Translations under genes and position numbers: made by a program
Source: an uncultured Oscillospiraceae bacterium
GTDB lineage: Bacteria > Bacillota > Clostridia > Oscillospirales > Oscillospiraceae
Direction: 5' to 3'
NCBI GenBank assembly: GCA_947629775.1
Contig: CANRFA010000003.1
Coordinates: 112,098 to 167,982, forward strand
Length of the DNA stretch: 55,885 bases
Notes under the pieces: generated by a model
The model's input: the letters and a program-made list of their open reading frames with translations, nothing else
What the model was told of the DNA's origin: nothing
Database searches by the model: none
Shown here: piece after piece, positions 24,948 to 33,523 of the stretch
How the letters are laid out: every line of letters starts with the position of its first letter
How positions within the stretch are numbered: position 1 is the stretch's first letter

Positions 24948-26525
24948 TTACACTCCTTCCGAATAGGAAATCTCGTAGGTGATGCTGCCGGTAATCTCGG
25001 CGAAGTGGATGGCCCCGGTGGGACGGGCGCTGAACGTGCAGCCGGTCAGCTTGCGGGACCGGCGCTGGACAGCGCTGATACTGGCAGCTGTGGGCACCTT
25101 CGTGACGTAGCCGGGGATGGTATTGCCATCCATGTCGTACTCATCGTAGCAGATCCCGCCCACGGCCTGCCCATGCTTGAGGGAGGCCTCCATGGCGTTA
25201 TGGATCAGGGTAATTCCGGCGTCCGTGTAGGGGATCTTGGGATTCGCCAGGAAGACCTTGACGATCTCATTCTGCATGTAGGACTTCAGGTAATCCCGGA
25301 ACCGGATCATGTCGCACCACTCATCGCCAATCATCTTGCCATTCATACTGACGACCCTGTTGCGGATACTGAGCAGGTAATTGAGGTTGTCCCTCTCCAT
25401 ATGATCCATCTGGTCCTTGGAGAACTTGCCGGAGACGAGTCCACCACGGGGCTGCTTGAAGGCAGCGGTTTCGGATCCGGGCTGGAAGTTGAACCAGGCA
25501 GCGGTAAAGCCTACGTTGGCATACTGATTCACTGCGGGTACCTGGGCGGGATCCTGATCCGCATACTCCAGGGCCACTACGCCAGCGGTGCGCATGTAGG
25601 TGGGGGATACCGTGGGAACCTCCCCATTCTGGAAGTACTTCAGCTCCGTGTAGACGAAGATCTTCTCCTGCGTCTCAATGAGTTCGGCAATGGCCTCGTA
25701 CTCGTCGTCAGGCACGCCAGCGGGACAGACCGCATACCAGTCCTCGTTGTCCAGGGCACGGGCCACAGCGTCCACAGCAGGCTCGTACTTCTCCACAGGC
25801 GAGGGTAGAGTGCCCTTGTACTCCTCGTAGGGACCCTCCTGGTTGCTGTTATCCGGATAGCGGGCCAGCACACCAAAATCAACCCAGGTGGAGGCTCCGT
25901 CAATGACTTTGCCTACCCGCACCTTAAACTGGACAGCGGGATTACCTTCGGACATATCCAGGACCTTCTGGCACTCGGTGCATGTCCGGACGCTATCGAT
26001 GGACAGGATCCGGGTGGAGCCAATATAGATGGCATAACCGCCATCCAGCAGCTTCTGGCACAGCAGGCCAGCGCCCGTACCCTTGATCCCGGACGCAGAA
26101 GCGCCCGCAATGTGTACGGTCAGGACCCGCTTATCGGAGTCGTAGCTGACTTTGCAGCCACTGGGGGTCGCCTGACCCACGGTTTCAGCGATAGCCTCTT
26201 CAACGGCAGCCTTTACAGCAGCGAAGCGCTTGGCCTCGCCGGTGGGCTGCGTGGGGGCCAGATACACCTTGGTGGGGATGGGGTTCTGGGAGAATGCCAC
26301 ACGGGCAGCAGCGCCTAGGGGATCCGCATCCTCGCCGGTGGTAATCCACCCCTGCTCCTCCATCTCCACAATACTGCCGTACTCAAGCACGCCAGCGGTG
26401 GGAGTCACATCGAAGTTTTTCGGGCCAGGCCCAACAATTAAGAGCTTGTTAAAGCTCATGTCTTCAATTACCGGATTGATGATGTCAATATCAACCGTCG
26501 CAATCCGGTCGAGATTAATGCTCAT
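24948..26525 (-). CDS. Tail sheath protein (DUF3383 family)
   Basis: The 525-residue protein begins 'MSINLDRIATVDIDIINPV' and contains a large variable domain (about residues 90-230) and a conserved C-terminal half with 'GFTAAWFNFQPGSETAAFKQP' and 'IPGYVTKVPTAASIS'. These match DUF3383 sheath proteins. Its presence, with DUF3277 and baseplate J, shows a contractile (myovirus) tail. The start overlaps the upstream stop as ATGA. Confidence 0.92.
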   Translation of the reverse strand: MSINLDRIATVDIDIINPVIEDMSFNKLLIVGPGPKNFDVTPTAGVLEYGSIVEMEEQGWITTGEDADPLGAAARVAFSQNPIPTKVYLAPTQPTGEAKRFAAVKAAVEEAIAETVGQATPSGCKVSYDSDKRVLTVHIAGASASGIKGTGAGLLCQKLLDGGYAIYIGSTRILSIDSVRTCTECQKVLDMSEGNPAVQFKVRVGKVIDGASTWVDFGVLARYPDNSNQEGPYEEYKGTLPSPVEKYEPAVDAVARALDNEDWYAVCPAGVPDDEYEAIAELIETQEKIFVYTELKYFQNGEVPTVSPTYMRTAGVVALEYADQDPAQVPAVNQYANVGFTAAWFNFQPGSETAAFKQPRGGLVSGKFSKDQMDHMERDNLNYLLSIRNRVVSMNGKMIGDEWCDMIRFRDYLKSYMQNEIVKVFLANPKIPYTDAGITLIHNAMEASLKHGQAVGGICYDEYDMDGNTIPGYVTKVPTAASISAVQRRSRKLTGCTFSARPTGAIHFAEITGSITYEISYSEGV

Positions 26526-27385
26526 TCAGATTCCTCCTCTGTTATGGCTGCTTCCGTGAAGTAGCCCAGATATTCATCCGCAAGTTCCTGGGAACCGCCT
26601 CCGGAATCCAGCGGTTTGAACGTGGGGATCACACGGGTTCTGTGATACGGGTCATTGTCCGTCTGATTCCCGCCCGGTCTGCCCACAGTACTCTGTTTAT
26701 CCGCAGGCGGGACAGGGACGTAAACAGTACCCGGATCCGTGGGATCGATATAGACGTCAGGATCCTTCGTGGGATCGTATTGCGGATCGCTGCCTTCGCT
26801 CCCGCCTTCGCCTCCACCTTCGCCCCCGCCTTCCGGATCTGTATGCTCTTCCACCCATTCGTCTCTGTCATGCGGGTAGCGAACGCTGGATTCCTCCAGC
26901 ACCCCCGCATAGCCAACCGCCATCTGCGTGAAGTGGAAGGTGAGCTCCAGGCGGGCTCTGTACTCGTAGTTGTCATCGTTGACGATCCCGGTAAGGTCCT
27001 GCACGGGCCTGTCCAGGATAATGGCCACATCCTGCTGGTGGCACCAGTCGATCGCAGACTGGGAGTACAGAAAATCGGCAAAGGCCAGCATATCGTCCAT
27101 GGCCGTATTCTCGTAGGCGACGATCCTGTTCCCCTCCCTTATGGGGGAGCCATGCGTGAACAGATCCACTGCAATCCGCATCTGGGATGGATAGAACGCC
27201 AGCGGAGTGTCATCCGCCTGCTTCTGGACGGGGAAGGTGGCCCGGGTCACAGCGCCAGGCGTAATGGACACCAGCGGGAGCCTGCTCTTCGCAGCCCTGC
27301 TCTGCCTGCCGAAAATGACGGTGGCCTTTGGGAAGAAGGTGCGGGTCAGCTGCCGGAACAGCTCCCGGGCCTCTCTTGACCTCAT
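26522..27385 (-). CDS. Neck / tail terminator protein (gp12-like, LIC_12616 type)
   Basis: The 287-residue protein has an N-terminal domain of about 165 residues with 'KSRLPLVSITPGAVTRATFPVQ', 'DLFTHGSP' and 'LELTFHFTQMAVGY', resembling gp12-like neck terminators. A Gly/Glu-rich, Asp/Pro-rich linker (residues 180-235) and a less conserved C-terminus follow. It lies directly before the sheath gene, where tail terminators are found. Overlaps both neighbours by 4 nt. Confidence 0.8.
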   Translation of the reverse strand: MRSREARELFRQLTRTFFPKATVIFGRQSRAAKSRLPLVSITPGAVTRATFPVQKQADDTPLAFYPSQMRIAVDLFTHGSPIREGNRIVAYENTAMDDMLAFADFLYSQSAIDWCHQQDVAIILDRPVQDLTGIVNDDNYEYRARLELTFHFTQMAVGYAGVLEESSVRYPHDRDEWVEEHTDPEGGGEGGGEGGSEGSDPQYDPTKDPDVYIDPTDPGTVYVPVPPADKQSTVGRPGGNQTDNDPYHRTRVIPTFKPLDSGGGSQELADEYLGYFTEAAITEEESE

Positions 27386-27957
27386 GGCACTCCCTCCCCA
27401 TACGCCCTGCGGATCTCATCTGCCGTAGCGCTGTCCAGCGCCAGGGATCCGTCCGGCTCAATCGTAAGGCCCGAGCCAGCGGGGATCATGACGAAGCCCG
27501 GCTTGTCTCCGGCAGGCACCTTTAGCTGGCCGTCAACGGTAAAGAGTCCCTCGCCACGTCGCATCTTATTGGGATCCCGCCTGGGCGGGTCGTCCAGATC
27601 AATGGTTCCGTGTGCGTCATCCGGTACTATGACGAAGCTGTAGTTGATGTGATTCAATACGGTGTGATCCCAGAGCTGTGCGTTTACGCACTCGTACCAG
27701 TATCCATGGTAGTAGAGGAGATCTCCCTTTGTCTCCGTATCCTGATCAGCTGCCACGAGCTCGTCAGTACCGTGGGCCTCCAGGCGCTTGATGCGCCGTT
27801 CGCCCTCGTCATTGGCCTGCTGGCGGTCCGTCCCGGACGGATGCACATTCAGACTGACAATAAAATCCCGCCTGCCTGTGGTAATGTATCCACGAATCTC
27901 CCGCTGCTCTCCAAAGCGCCTCGCCCAGTAATTCCTGTTGAACAGGGTGATGTTCAT
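27382..27957 (-). CDS. Head-tail connector / neck protein
   Basis: ATG 27957 (MNITLFNRNYWARRFGEQ) follows GGAGG; longer in-frame extension lacks a site. The 191-residue product has 'GDLLYYHGYWYECVNAQLWDHTVLNHINYSFV', a pattern of small beta-barrel neck proteins, and a C-terminal module 'GEGLFTVDGQLKVPAGDKPGF' that resembles one in the DUF4054 neighbour ('LDLETIL', 'GLKVDIDGSLRV'). Probable head-closure protein. Confidence 0.75.
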   Translation of the reverse strand: MNITLFNRNYWARRFGEQREIRGYITTGRRDFIVSLNVHPSGTDRQQANDEGERRIKRLEAHGTDELVAADQDTETKGDLLYYHGYWYECVNAQLWDHTVLNHINYSFVIVPDDAHGTIDLDDPPRRDPNKMRRGEGLFTVDGQLKVPAGDKPGFVMIPAGSGLTIEPDGSLALDSATADEIRRAYGEGVP

Positions 27958-27973
27958 ATCACGGCCTCCGTTT

Positions 27974-28423
27974 CTACTGGCTCCTGACCTCATAGGTAAC
28001 GGAGTCCTTCATCAGCCCGGTATCAATAAGGGGGGTCGAAGACCCTTTGCGGGCCATGGTAGCCGGGGAATTGGGTGTGAAAGATCCGCTCTCGATCGTA
28101 TCCTGGACCAGCTTGACCGCAGCCTCACCCAATGACTCCAATTCGGCCTCTACGGAAGCGCCACTGGCCAGGCTCTTGCCCATGGAAACGGCTCTCCGCT
28201 TCACATCTTCCGCATGGTTGTCTGCCATCTGCTGCATAAAGGGTCTGGACGGAATGGACGATGTGCCATACTCATTCACAGCTGCGACTTCAGCTACCGA
28301 AATCCCGTTGGGATAGGATCCGGAATCCAGGAATCCCACATCTACGGTGAGGCTGGACAGCTGCTCCAGGCTTGACAGGTATCTGGACCCGGCAGCAGTC
28401 ATACCAGGAAGGCTCAGACTCAT
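27974..28423 (-). CDS. Neck protein, HK97 gp10-like
   Basis: The 149-residue protein contains 'VDVGFLDSGSYPNGISVAEVAAVNEYGTSSIPSRPFMQ', the hallmark (E-Y-G ... I-P-x-R-P-F-x) of HK97 gp10-type tail completion proteins, and 'PLIDTGLMKDSVTYEV' at the C-terminus. Begins with an ATGA overlap. Acts in head-tail joining. Confidence 0.88.
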   Translation of the reverse strand: MSLSLPGMTAAGSRYLSSLEQLSSLTVDVGFLDSGSYPNGISVAEVAAVNEYGTSSIPSRPFMQQMADNHAEDVKRRAVSMGKSLASGASVEAELESLGEAAVKLVQDTIESGSFTPNSPATMARKGSSTPLIDTGLMKDSVTYEVRSQ

Positions 28424-29076
28424 GGCTCCTCGCCCTCCGCATCCGCCAGGATCGTCTCCAGATCCACCCGCAGCGATCCGTCAATGTCCACCTTCAGGCC
28501 TGCGCCGGGCTTCACCTTAACGGCTCCCAGGCGATCCTCGCCCGCAATGGGCAGCTGGGGCCTGGCCGGAAACAGTGGAACAGATGGCACGGACTGCTGC
28601 TCATCCTCGCCCTCGCCCTCGCCCTCCGCATCATCGTCGTCCTTGCGGTGGTGGTGATGGTGATGACGGGGTTTGGGTGGCGGAGGCCACTCCCACTCTC
28701 CGGAGCAGTGGATAGGAATAACGGCCATCCTGCGCAGCTGAAGAAACTGGGTGCCATAGACGGTAAGGCCATATTCGGCGTCCGTCTCCATATTGGTGGC
28801 CTGACTGTTCCCAAAGCTGACGGAGCTTCCGCCCTCAGATACGCTGCCCAGCCCGAAACCTGTGCCGGGTTTCCCCAGCTCTCCCAGGGGGCTGTCCCCG
28901 TAGCCTGCCATTTTGAGCTTGTGGCATACGAGGAAGGCCAGCGCCCGCTCGAACAGCGGGCCAAACTGTTTTCTGCTGACCAGAGGCCTGCAGATCTCAA
29001 TCCATACTGTAAGGTCGCTGTCCCGTATTCCCCTGAACTCCGTTCCAACGACCCGTATAATCTCCAGGGCCGTCAT
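28420..29076 (-). CDS. Head-tail connector (DUF4054) with natural His6 and acidic linker
   Basis: ATG 29076 is preferred over GTG 29085 because AAGGAG is 8 nt from the ATG and adjoins the GTG. The first 110 residues match DUF4054 connector proteins ('TVWIEICRPLVSRKQFGPLFERALAFLVCHKL' and 'YGTQFLQLRRMAV'). The following stretch contains PPPPKPR, six consecutive histidines, then KDDDD and an EGEGEGED run, a metal-binding-like, charged linker. The C-terminal 60 residues form an extra domain also hinted at in the next gene. Confidence 0.82.
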   Translation of the reverse strand: MTALEIIRVVGTEFRGIRDSDLTVWIEICRPLVSRKQFGPLFERALAFLVCHKLKMAGYGDSPLGELGKPGTGFGLGSVSEGGSSVSFGNSQATNMETDAEYGLTVYGTQFLQLRRMAVIPIHCSGEWEWPPPPKPRHHHHHHRKDDDDAEGEGEGEDEQQSVPSVPLFPARPQLPIAGEDRLGAVKVKPGAGLKVDIDGSLRVDLETILADAEGEEP

Positions 29077-29088
29077 GAACGCCACTCC

Positions 29089-29274
29089 TTATTTCTTAGA
29101 CTTAGTGGAAACGGTAGCGGGTGCGGGCTTGGGCTCCTCCACGAGCTTCAGGGAGCCAACCGCAGCCAGGGCCTCCTCGCCCGGACCCACCTCCGTCAGC
29201 ACACACTCTTCGCCAGGCAGCAGGGTGGTATCGCCCAGGATAATGATCTTATTGCTCACATTAACTGCTTTCAT
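29089..29274 (-). CDS. Small protein between capsid and connector genes
   Basis: The 61-residue product (ATG 29274 behind AAGGAGG) has a beta-rich start ('VNVSNKIIILGDTTLLPGEECVL') and a Pro/Lys tail. Short proteins of this kind (about 60 residues) are common directly after the major capsid gene in this phage type and may be head-decoration proteins or chaperones. No confirmed family. Confidence 0.7.
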   Translation of the reverse strand: MKAVNVSNKIIILGDTTLLPGEECVLTEVGPGEEALAAVGSLKLVEEPKPAPATVSTKSKK

Positions 29275-29293
29275 AATAACCTCCTTATTAACA

Positions 29294-29325
29294 ACGGCAG
29301 GCCACGCTTCCCGGCAGCCTGCCGT
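29294..29325 (-). terminator. Hairpin after the major capsid gene
   Basis: Perfect 9-bp stem (ACGGCAGGC with GCCTGCCGT) with a 14-nt loop, 12 nt past the capsid stop and before the next ribosome site. Followed by TGTTAATAA rather than a T-run, so it is more likely an mRNA-stability or attenuation element than a full terminator. Confidence 0.5.
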
Positions 29326-29337
29326 ACGGATCTTCCA

Positions 29338-30396
29338 TCACTGACCGTTAATGCTGATGCCAGTCATGATAATGGCACTCAGGGGGTAGTACATGATGGT
29401 GCCAGCGGTACGTCCCTCGCAGGGGATCTTGGTCAGCATGCCATCCACGGTAACGGTACCCTGATAGAAGGGGACCGGGATCTCCACGGACAGCTTCCGG
29501 GGGTCGTTGGTGAACAGCAGGGCCACGCCCTTGCCATCCGTTTCCGGATCCGCCTTGGCGTAGGGATTGAACTCCACGGCGTTGGCATTCAGCTCGGCAG
29601 CGGAAACGATGTTCTTCAGGTAGGGCTGATTCTTCTTGATGAAGCTCAGCACGGTCTCGCCGGTATCGCCTACCCGCTTATTGCAGATGTCCAGGAATAC
29701 GTCGGAGGGCAGGACGAGGGTGTCCGGGCGCTCCACGTTCTTGGTCAGCCGGGACACTTCACGCACCATCCGATTGACGTCAAACAGGATCTCGTCCGCA
29801 TTCTTGAGGATCCAGGTATAGGAGCCGGTGGTGGCCCCCTTGCCCGCCGTCAGTACGGGGATCTGCTGCTCTTCCGAAAGCACGCCCAGCAGACCGGTGG
29901 CCTTGTCGCCGATCCAGGCGATCTGGTTCATCTTCAGGTCGATGGCCTTGCGGGCAGCTTCCGCCCTGCGGACGTCCAGATTCTTATTCGCCAGGCGGGA
30001 GGCCCGCATATCCTGCACGCTGTAGCCGTAGCTGGCGCCCAGAGACTTGATGGGGACCGTGGTAGCCTTGGCGTTGGTGTCCACCCTGGGATAGTCGTGG
30101 GCAGCGTAATCGTTCACGACCTTCGCCATGCCGGTCCGGTCGTAGCTGTAGAAGGTAATGGTCTCGGCTCCGGGATCCGCCTCGCTGGTCTGCGGGAACA
30201 GACTGAGGGCGGTCAGTTCCGGATGCTCCACGTCGTAGGACTGGGCCTTGACGAAATCGAGCTCCCGTGCGAAGTACATGGCAGCGTCATCTGCGCTGTC
30301 GAAGTGGCACTGAGGGCTGTTCATGACCATTGTGCCAATCCCGCCCGCTCTGAGAGCGTTCAGGTCGGTCTGATCGAAAGACTTGTGTTCAACCAT
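29338..30396 (-). CDS. Major capsid protein (DUF2184 family)
   Basis: The 352-residue protein follows the protease/scaffold and cement genes and has DUF2184 features: 'MYFARELDFVKAQSYDVEHPELTALSLFPQTSE', 'YGYSVQDMRASRLANKNLDVRRAEAARKAID' and 'IPVPFYQGTVTVDGMLTKIPCEGRTAGTIMYYP'. It forms the HK97-fold icosahedral shell. AAGGAGGATT precedes ATG 30396 and a hairpin follows the gene. Confidence 0.92.
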   Translation of the reverse strand: MVEHKSFDQTDLNALRAGGIGTMVMNSPQCHFDSADDAAMYFARELDFVKAQSYDVEHPELTALSLFPQTSEADPGAETITFYSYDRTGMAKVVNDYAAHDYPRVDTNAKATTVPIKSLGASYGYSVQDMRASRLANKNLDVRRAEAARKAIDLKMNQIAWIGDKATGLLGVLSEEQQIPVLTAGKGATTGSYTWILKNADEILFDVNRMVREVSRLTKNVERPDTLVLPSDVFLDICNKRVGDTGETVLSFIKKNQPYLKNIVSAAELNANAVEFNPYAKADPETDGKGVALLFTNDPRKLSVEIPVPFYQGTVTVDGMLTKIPCEGRTAGTIMYYPLSAIIMTGISINGQ

Positions 30397-30422
30397 AGTT
30401 AGAATCCTCCTTCTGGAAGTAA

Positions 30423-30908
30423 TCAGGACTGCACGAAGCCGGGATTAAAGATCTCGGCCAGAGCAACGCCATTGTCCGGACCGCTGAGGAAACGGCCATT
30501 GACGGCCATATCGCCGGAAGGATCGAAGTAGCCGGCCTCTTCGCCGGTAGCCTTCATCTTAAGGGGATCGCCGTACTTGGGCTGGGCCTCCTTCGCCAAG
30601 GCCACATAGATCTTGCCCCAGCGGAGCACCGCCATGGGGCGTCCCTTGGGGATCCGCACCTTGCCGTCCATATCCAGCTCATAGTGATAGTCGTTAATGA
30701 CAACGCCTTCGAACTTGGCCGTATCAGCGCTGGTGGGGATCTTCACGTCCACTCCCGGTGTCTCGCCCTGCACGACGCCCAGACCGCAGAACAGTTTCCC
30801 GGTCTCCTCGCCATTCAGGAAGGTAACTCCGGCATACTCAGTGTTGTCGGCAATGGCTCCGGGCATCCCGAAGGGGACCGCCCAGCTGTAAGTAGTCTGT
30901 ACACTCAT
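30423..30908 (-). CDS. Capsid cement / decoration protein (DUF2190-like)
   Basis: ATG 30908 (MSVQTTYSWAVPFGMPGAIAD) follows GGAGGAGTT and gives 161 residues; a longer in-frame extension lies within the upstream gene and has an unnatural composition. The 'NGEETGKLFCGLGVVQGETPGVDVKIP' and 'PMAVLRWGKIYVAL' segments match structural cement proteins that sit next to major capsid genes. Stabilises the shell. Confidence 0.85.
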   Translation of the reverse strand: MSVQTTYSWAVPFGMPGAIADNTEYAGVTFLNGEETGKLFCGLGVVQGETPGVDVKIPTSADTAKFEGVVINDYHYELDMDGKVRIPKGRPMAVLRWGKIYVALAKEAQPKYGDPLKMKATGEEAGYFDPSGDMAVNGRFLSGPDNGVALAEIFNPGFVQS

Positions 30909-30924
30909 TTGTAACTCCTCCTTA

Positions 30925-31800
30925 TTACTGGTGCTGACGGCGCTTCGCCAGCATCGCATTGAACCTGGCAGCTGCGGACGTATTGTCATCCTCGTCCATA
31001 TGGACGGCGGTGCCCGGATTGAACATCTGACGGGCCTGCTCGCCGGTGGTGGTCCGTCCCTTTCTGTCCAGATGGGCCAGGACCCGATCAAACAGGGCGT
31101 CCAGATAGACCTCGCTCTTGCCGTCAAGCCGGATATTGGGGGTATCCGCCAGAATGACGGCCCGCTTGGCAGCTGCAAGAGGCATATACTCCACGCCATC
31201 CAGATTCAGCTTCTGCGCAGCCCGGGCGATCTTCATACGCTGGCAGAAGACCTTATCGGCCACAGAGGCCACGTCCTGGCTGTCCGCTCTGCGACTGTCC
31301 GCCCTGCTGTCTGTCTTGGGCTCCTCCTCCGGAGCTGCTGGGGCCTGGGCGGGTTCCTCCTGGGGCGTGTTGGCGTCATCGTAGGCCTTCTCCGCCAGGA
31401 ACCGGTCGATGATGTTCAGCAGGATCTGCATATCCTCGTCCGGCTCGGGATTGCGCTCCTTGACAGCTCCAATCTGCTGCTCAAGGGTCATGGGCATGAT
31501 ATCCTCCACGCCAATATCCACAGGCTCTGCGGGGGTATCTGCGGGGGCCTGTTCAGCCGGGGCCTCTTCTGCGGGGGATCCTTCCTCCACGGGCTCCTGC
31601 TGTTCGCCCTCAGCGTCAGCGGAGATGACGGGCTCCTCCTGATTCTCCTCTGCGGGGACGGTGGGGATGGGTTCTGCATTCTCACCTTCAGCGTCCAGGG
31701 TGGCGCTTCCGCAGTCAGCTGCATGATTAGCCAGATATTCCTGAATCGCCTGCTGCAGCTGCTCAGGCGTCAGGCCGTCATTGCGCTGGGTCTTATCCAT
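30925..31800 (-). CDS. Nested scaffold protein from an internal start
   Basis: At ATG 31800 (MDKTQRNDGLTPEQL), in frame with the protease, AAAGGAGG sits 7 nt upstream within coding sequence. Translation from it would give a 291-residue acidic protein lacking the protease, the same arrangement as lambda C/Nu3. It would serve as the bulk scaffold. The start site is seen in the sequence; its use is inferred. Confidence 0.65.
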   Translation of the reverse strand: MDKTQRNDGLTPEQLQQAIQEYLANHAADCGSATLDAEGENAEPIPTVPAEENQEEPVISADAEGEQQEPVEEGSPAEEAPAEQAPADTPAEPVDIGVEDIMPMTLEQQIGAVKERNPEPDEDMQILLNIIDRFLAEKAYDDANTPQEEPAQAPAAPEEEPKTDSRADSRRADSQDVASVADKVFCQRMKIARAAQKLNLDGVEYMPLAAAKRAVILADTPNIRLDGKSEVYLDALFDRVLAHLDRKGRTTTGEQARQMFNPGTAVHMDEDDNTSAAARFNAMLAKRRQHQ

Positions 31801-32358
31801 CTTTCTTCCTCCTTTGAAAGTTTTGCCATCCCGGCTGTCAATGTTCAGCCGGGCCTGGTCGCCCGCTCTGGCTTCCTGAACCAGAGCAAGGTGATTGATG
31901 CGGATATTATGCTGGATGGCGTCATAGGGCTGTCCATTCCACTCCCCCGGCGTCTCTTCGAGATCCAGGTTATAGCCAAGGGACAGCTCCTTCAGCCCCG
32001 CATTCTTCATGGCCCTGGTATCGTGAATCACTATTCTGGCCCGTACATCGTCCCCACTGCGGTAACCTTCGGTGAGAATCGTGCCAATCGAGAACTCGCC
32101 CACGTTGCTGTTGTCTACCAGCCCTGCCCTGTGGGTGATGATGATTGGCTTGCCCATATAGCTCCTCAGACTTTCAGGCTCAAAGACATCCTCCGGAAGC
32201 CTGAGCTCCCGGCGGATCTGTCCGTCATCATTGGTATATTCGAAGATCCCTGTACTCGTCAGGATGGGCCTGTCAAACAGGTAACCTTCTTCGGTAAAGT
32301 AGGTCTGATCCAGCGGAAGGCTGTCCAGCCGGATCACACGTTTTAACTGCGAGGCCAT
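30925..32358 (-). CDS. Prohead protease-scaffold fusion (DUF2213)
   Basis: ATG 32358 (MASQLKRVIRLDSL) has 7-nt spacing from GGAGG; ATG 32364 is too close. The 477-residue protein has an N-terminal protease-like domain (residues 1-175: 'MGKPIIITHRAG', 'GTILTEGYRSGDDVRARIVIHD', 'LKELSLGYNLDLEETPGEWNGQPYDAIQHN'), typical of DUF2213, then an acidic Glu/Ala/Pro-rich scaffold region and a helical C-terminus. Processes and templates prohead assembly. Contains a nested start (see the next entry). Confidence 0.88.
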   Translation of the reverse strand: MASQLKRVIRLDSLPLDQTYFTEEGYLFDRPILTSTGIFEYTNDDGQIRRELRLPEDVFEPESLRSYMGKPIIITHRAGLVDNSNVGEFSIGTILTEGYRSGDDVRARIVIHDTRAMKNAGLKELSLGYNLDLEETPGEWNGQPYDAIQHNIRINHLALVQEARAGDQARLNIDSRDGKTFKGGRKMDKTQRNDGLTPEQLQQAIQEYLANHAADCGSATLDAEGENAEPIPTVPAEENQEEPVISADAEGEQQEPVEEGSPAEEAPAEQAPADTPAEPVDIGVEDIMPMTLEQQIGAVKERNPEPDEDMQILLNIIDRFLAEKAYDDANTPQEEPAQAPAAPEEEPKTDSRADSRRADSQDVASVADKVFCQRMKIARAAQKLNLDGVEYMPLAAAKRAVILADTPNIRLDGKSEVYLDALFDRVLAHLDRKGRTTTGEQARQMFNPGTAVHMDEDDNTSAAARFNAMLAKRRQHQ

Positions 32359-32389
32359 AAGCATTCCTCCTTCGCAGACTGTTCAGACT

Positions 32390-33181
32390 TTATATGACAG
32401 GCAGGCTCAGGGTATCCCGGTCGAACACGGGGATCGCCGTACACCTGCAATTATGCTCCTCGCCCGGATGGTAATTCCCGGTCCCGGTGTCCGGAGGATC
32501 GTCCCAGGAACACTCCTGACCCTCCAGAGCACGGTGGCCGTCCCGCACCCTGCTGTCCTGCATGGTGCTCCAGATGTAGGTATTCACTCCCGCATCCGTC
32601 TGTGTCAGCTTCAACAGACCCGCATGGATGGTGCCTGTCTGGCTGCTGGCCGTAGAGGCCATGGCCCTTTTTACCGCCAGGCACCTGCCATCCACGATCT
32701 CCAGAACCCGCTGCGGATCCCGGGCGTTCAGAACGGCTGTCGCAATCCCCGCAGCCAGGAAAGCCGGATATCCATTCAGTTTCTTCCGGGTCTCTGCCTC
32801 CCACCTCGTTACAACCGGCTCGTAAAAGGAGGGGGAGTAGTAGGACCTGTCCAGCTCCACGCCAAGGGTGGATCGCACTATCCGCAGCCATTCGTTCAGG
32901 GAGATGTTCCGTGCGATCGCAGCGATCCTCCGCAGCAGTTTCTCCAGGCCCATGGCCGTCAGAGCGGCAGCGAGAAGTCTCTCCAGCCTTTTCCGCTCCG
33001 CCTCCATGCGTGCTTCCGAAGAAGCCTCCTGAAGCCTGCGCCCCTCGCTGCGGGCGATCTTCCGGGCCTCTCGCATGTACCGGGCGGTGACCCGGACGAA
33101 CTCCCGTTCAGCCGATAGAGGATACCTGGGCGCTGTCCGGCTTATGATCCGGCTCTTCGAGCGGAATTTCCGTAGCTCCAT
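32390..33181 (-). CDS. Minor head protein (MuF/SPP1 gp7-like)
   Basis: ATG 33181 (MELRKFRSKS) has better spacing from AAGAGG than ATG 33187, two codons upstream. The 263-residue protein is Arg-rich and helical at the start and ends with the MuF core: 'TYIWSTMQDSRVRDGHRALEGQECSW ... NYHPGEEHNCRC', whose His and Cys residues are characteristic. Such proteins are injected or attached near the portal. Overlaps the upstream gene by 74 nt. Confidence 0.9.
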   Translation of the reverse strand: MELRKFRSKSRIISRTAPRYPLSAEREFVRVTARYMREARKIARSEGRRLQEASSEARMEAERKRLERLLAAALTAMGLEKLLRRIAAIARNISLNEWLRIVRSTLGVELDRSYYSPSFYEPVVTRWEAETRKKLNGYPAFLAAGIATAVLNARDPQRVLEIVDGRCLAVKRAMASTASSQTGTIHAGLLKLTQTDAGVNTYIWSTMQDSRVRDGHRALEGQECSWDDPPDTGTGNYHPGEEHNCRCTAIPVFDRDTLSLPVI

Positions 33182-33476
33182 ATCCATACCTCTTGCGCAT
33201 CAGGGCCACAACGGCTGCGAACAGGTCCAGCTCCTCCTGCGTAATGGGAGCGCCCAGCTTCGCCAGCCTCTTCATCTCCATCCGTTTCTTCGCAACGGAG
33301 GTGTAAGTCCCATCATCCGCCAGGATCCGGTTGGCTACTCCACCGCCCTTGGCAGAGCCTCCACGCCCGGACCCGCCTTCGTGGCCCCAGTTTCCGCTTC
33401 CGCTCCCGCCGTCCATACGGCGCAGCCTGATCGTATCCGTCACTTTCCTGATCCCTGCGATCAGTTCTCTGTCCAT
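33108..33476 (-). CDS. Gly-rich GNWGH-motif protein, unknown function
   Basis: ATG 33476 (MDRELIAGIRKVTDTIRL) follows GGGAGGGG; the in-frame extension to 33569 crosses a terminator hairpin and is rejected. The 122-residue protein contains 'GSGSGNWGHEGGSGRGG', a Gly-rich motif that reappears in altered form (GSGFPNHAGNRGHVGGSS) in the portal fusion. A helical C-terminal half follows. Function unknown; the motif is associated with phage head or nuclease-bearing proteins in clostridial phages from memory. Confidence 0.72.
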   Translation of the reverse strand: MDRELIAGIRKVTDTIRLRRMDGGSGSGNWGHEGGSGRGGSAKGGGVANRILADDGTYTSVAKKRMEMKRLAKLGAPITQEELDLFAAVVALMRKRYGYGATEIPLEEPDHKPDSAQVSSIG

Positions 33477-33495
33477 CTCCACCCCTCCCGGGAAT

Positions 33496-33523
33496 AAAAA
33501 AGAGCGGTGCTTTCGCATCGCTC
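33496..33523 (-). terminator. Rho-independent terminator after the CPCC gene
   Basis: On the transcribed strand a GAGCGATGC-GAAA-GCACCGCTC hairpin (one A-C mismatch, GAAA loop) is followed directly by six T. This is the clearest intrinsic terminator in the late region and lies between the CPCC-family gene and the GNWGH gene, splitting packaging/portal transcription from the head genes or attenuating it. Confidence 0.8.

Noticed and set aside
28650-28680. Vector-derived His-tag contamination (six His codons)
   Set aside because: The flanking sequence is continuous with a DUF4054 connector frame and the downstream acidic run does not match a cloning tag with a protease site.
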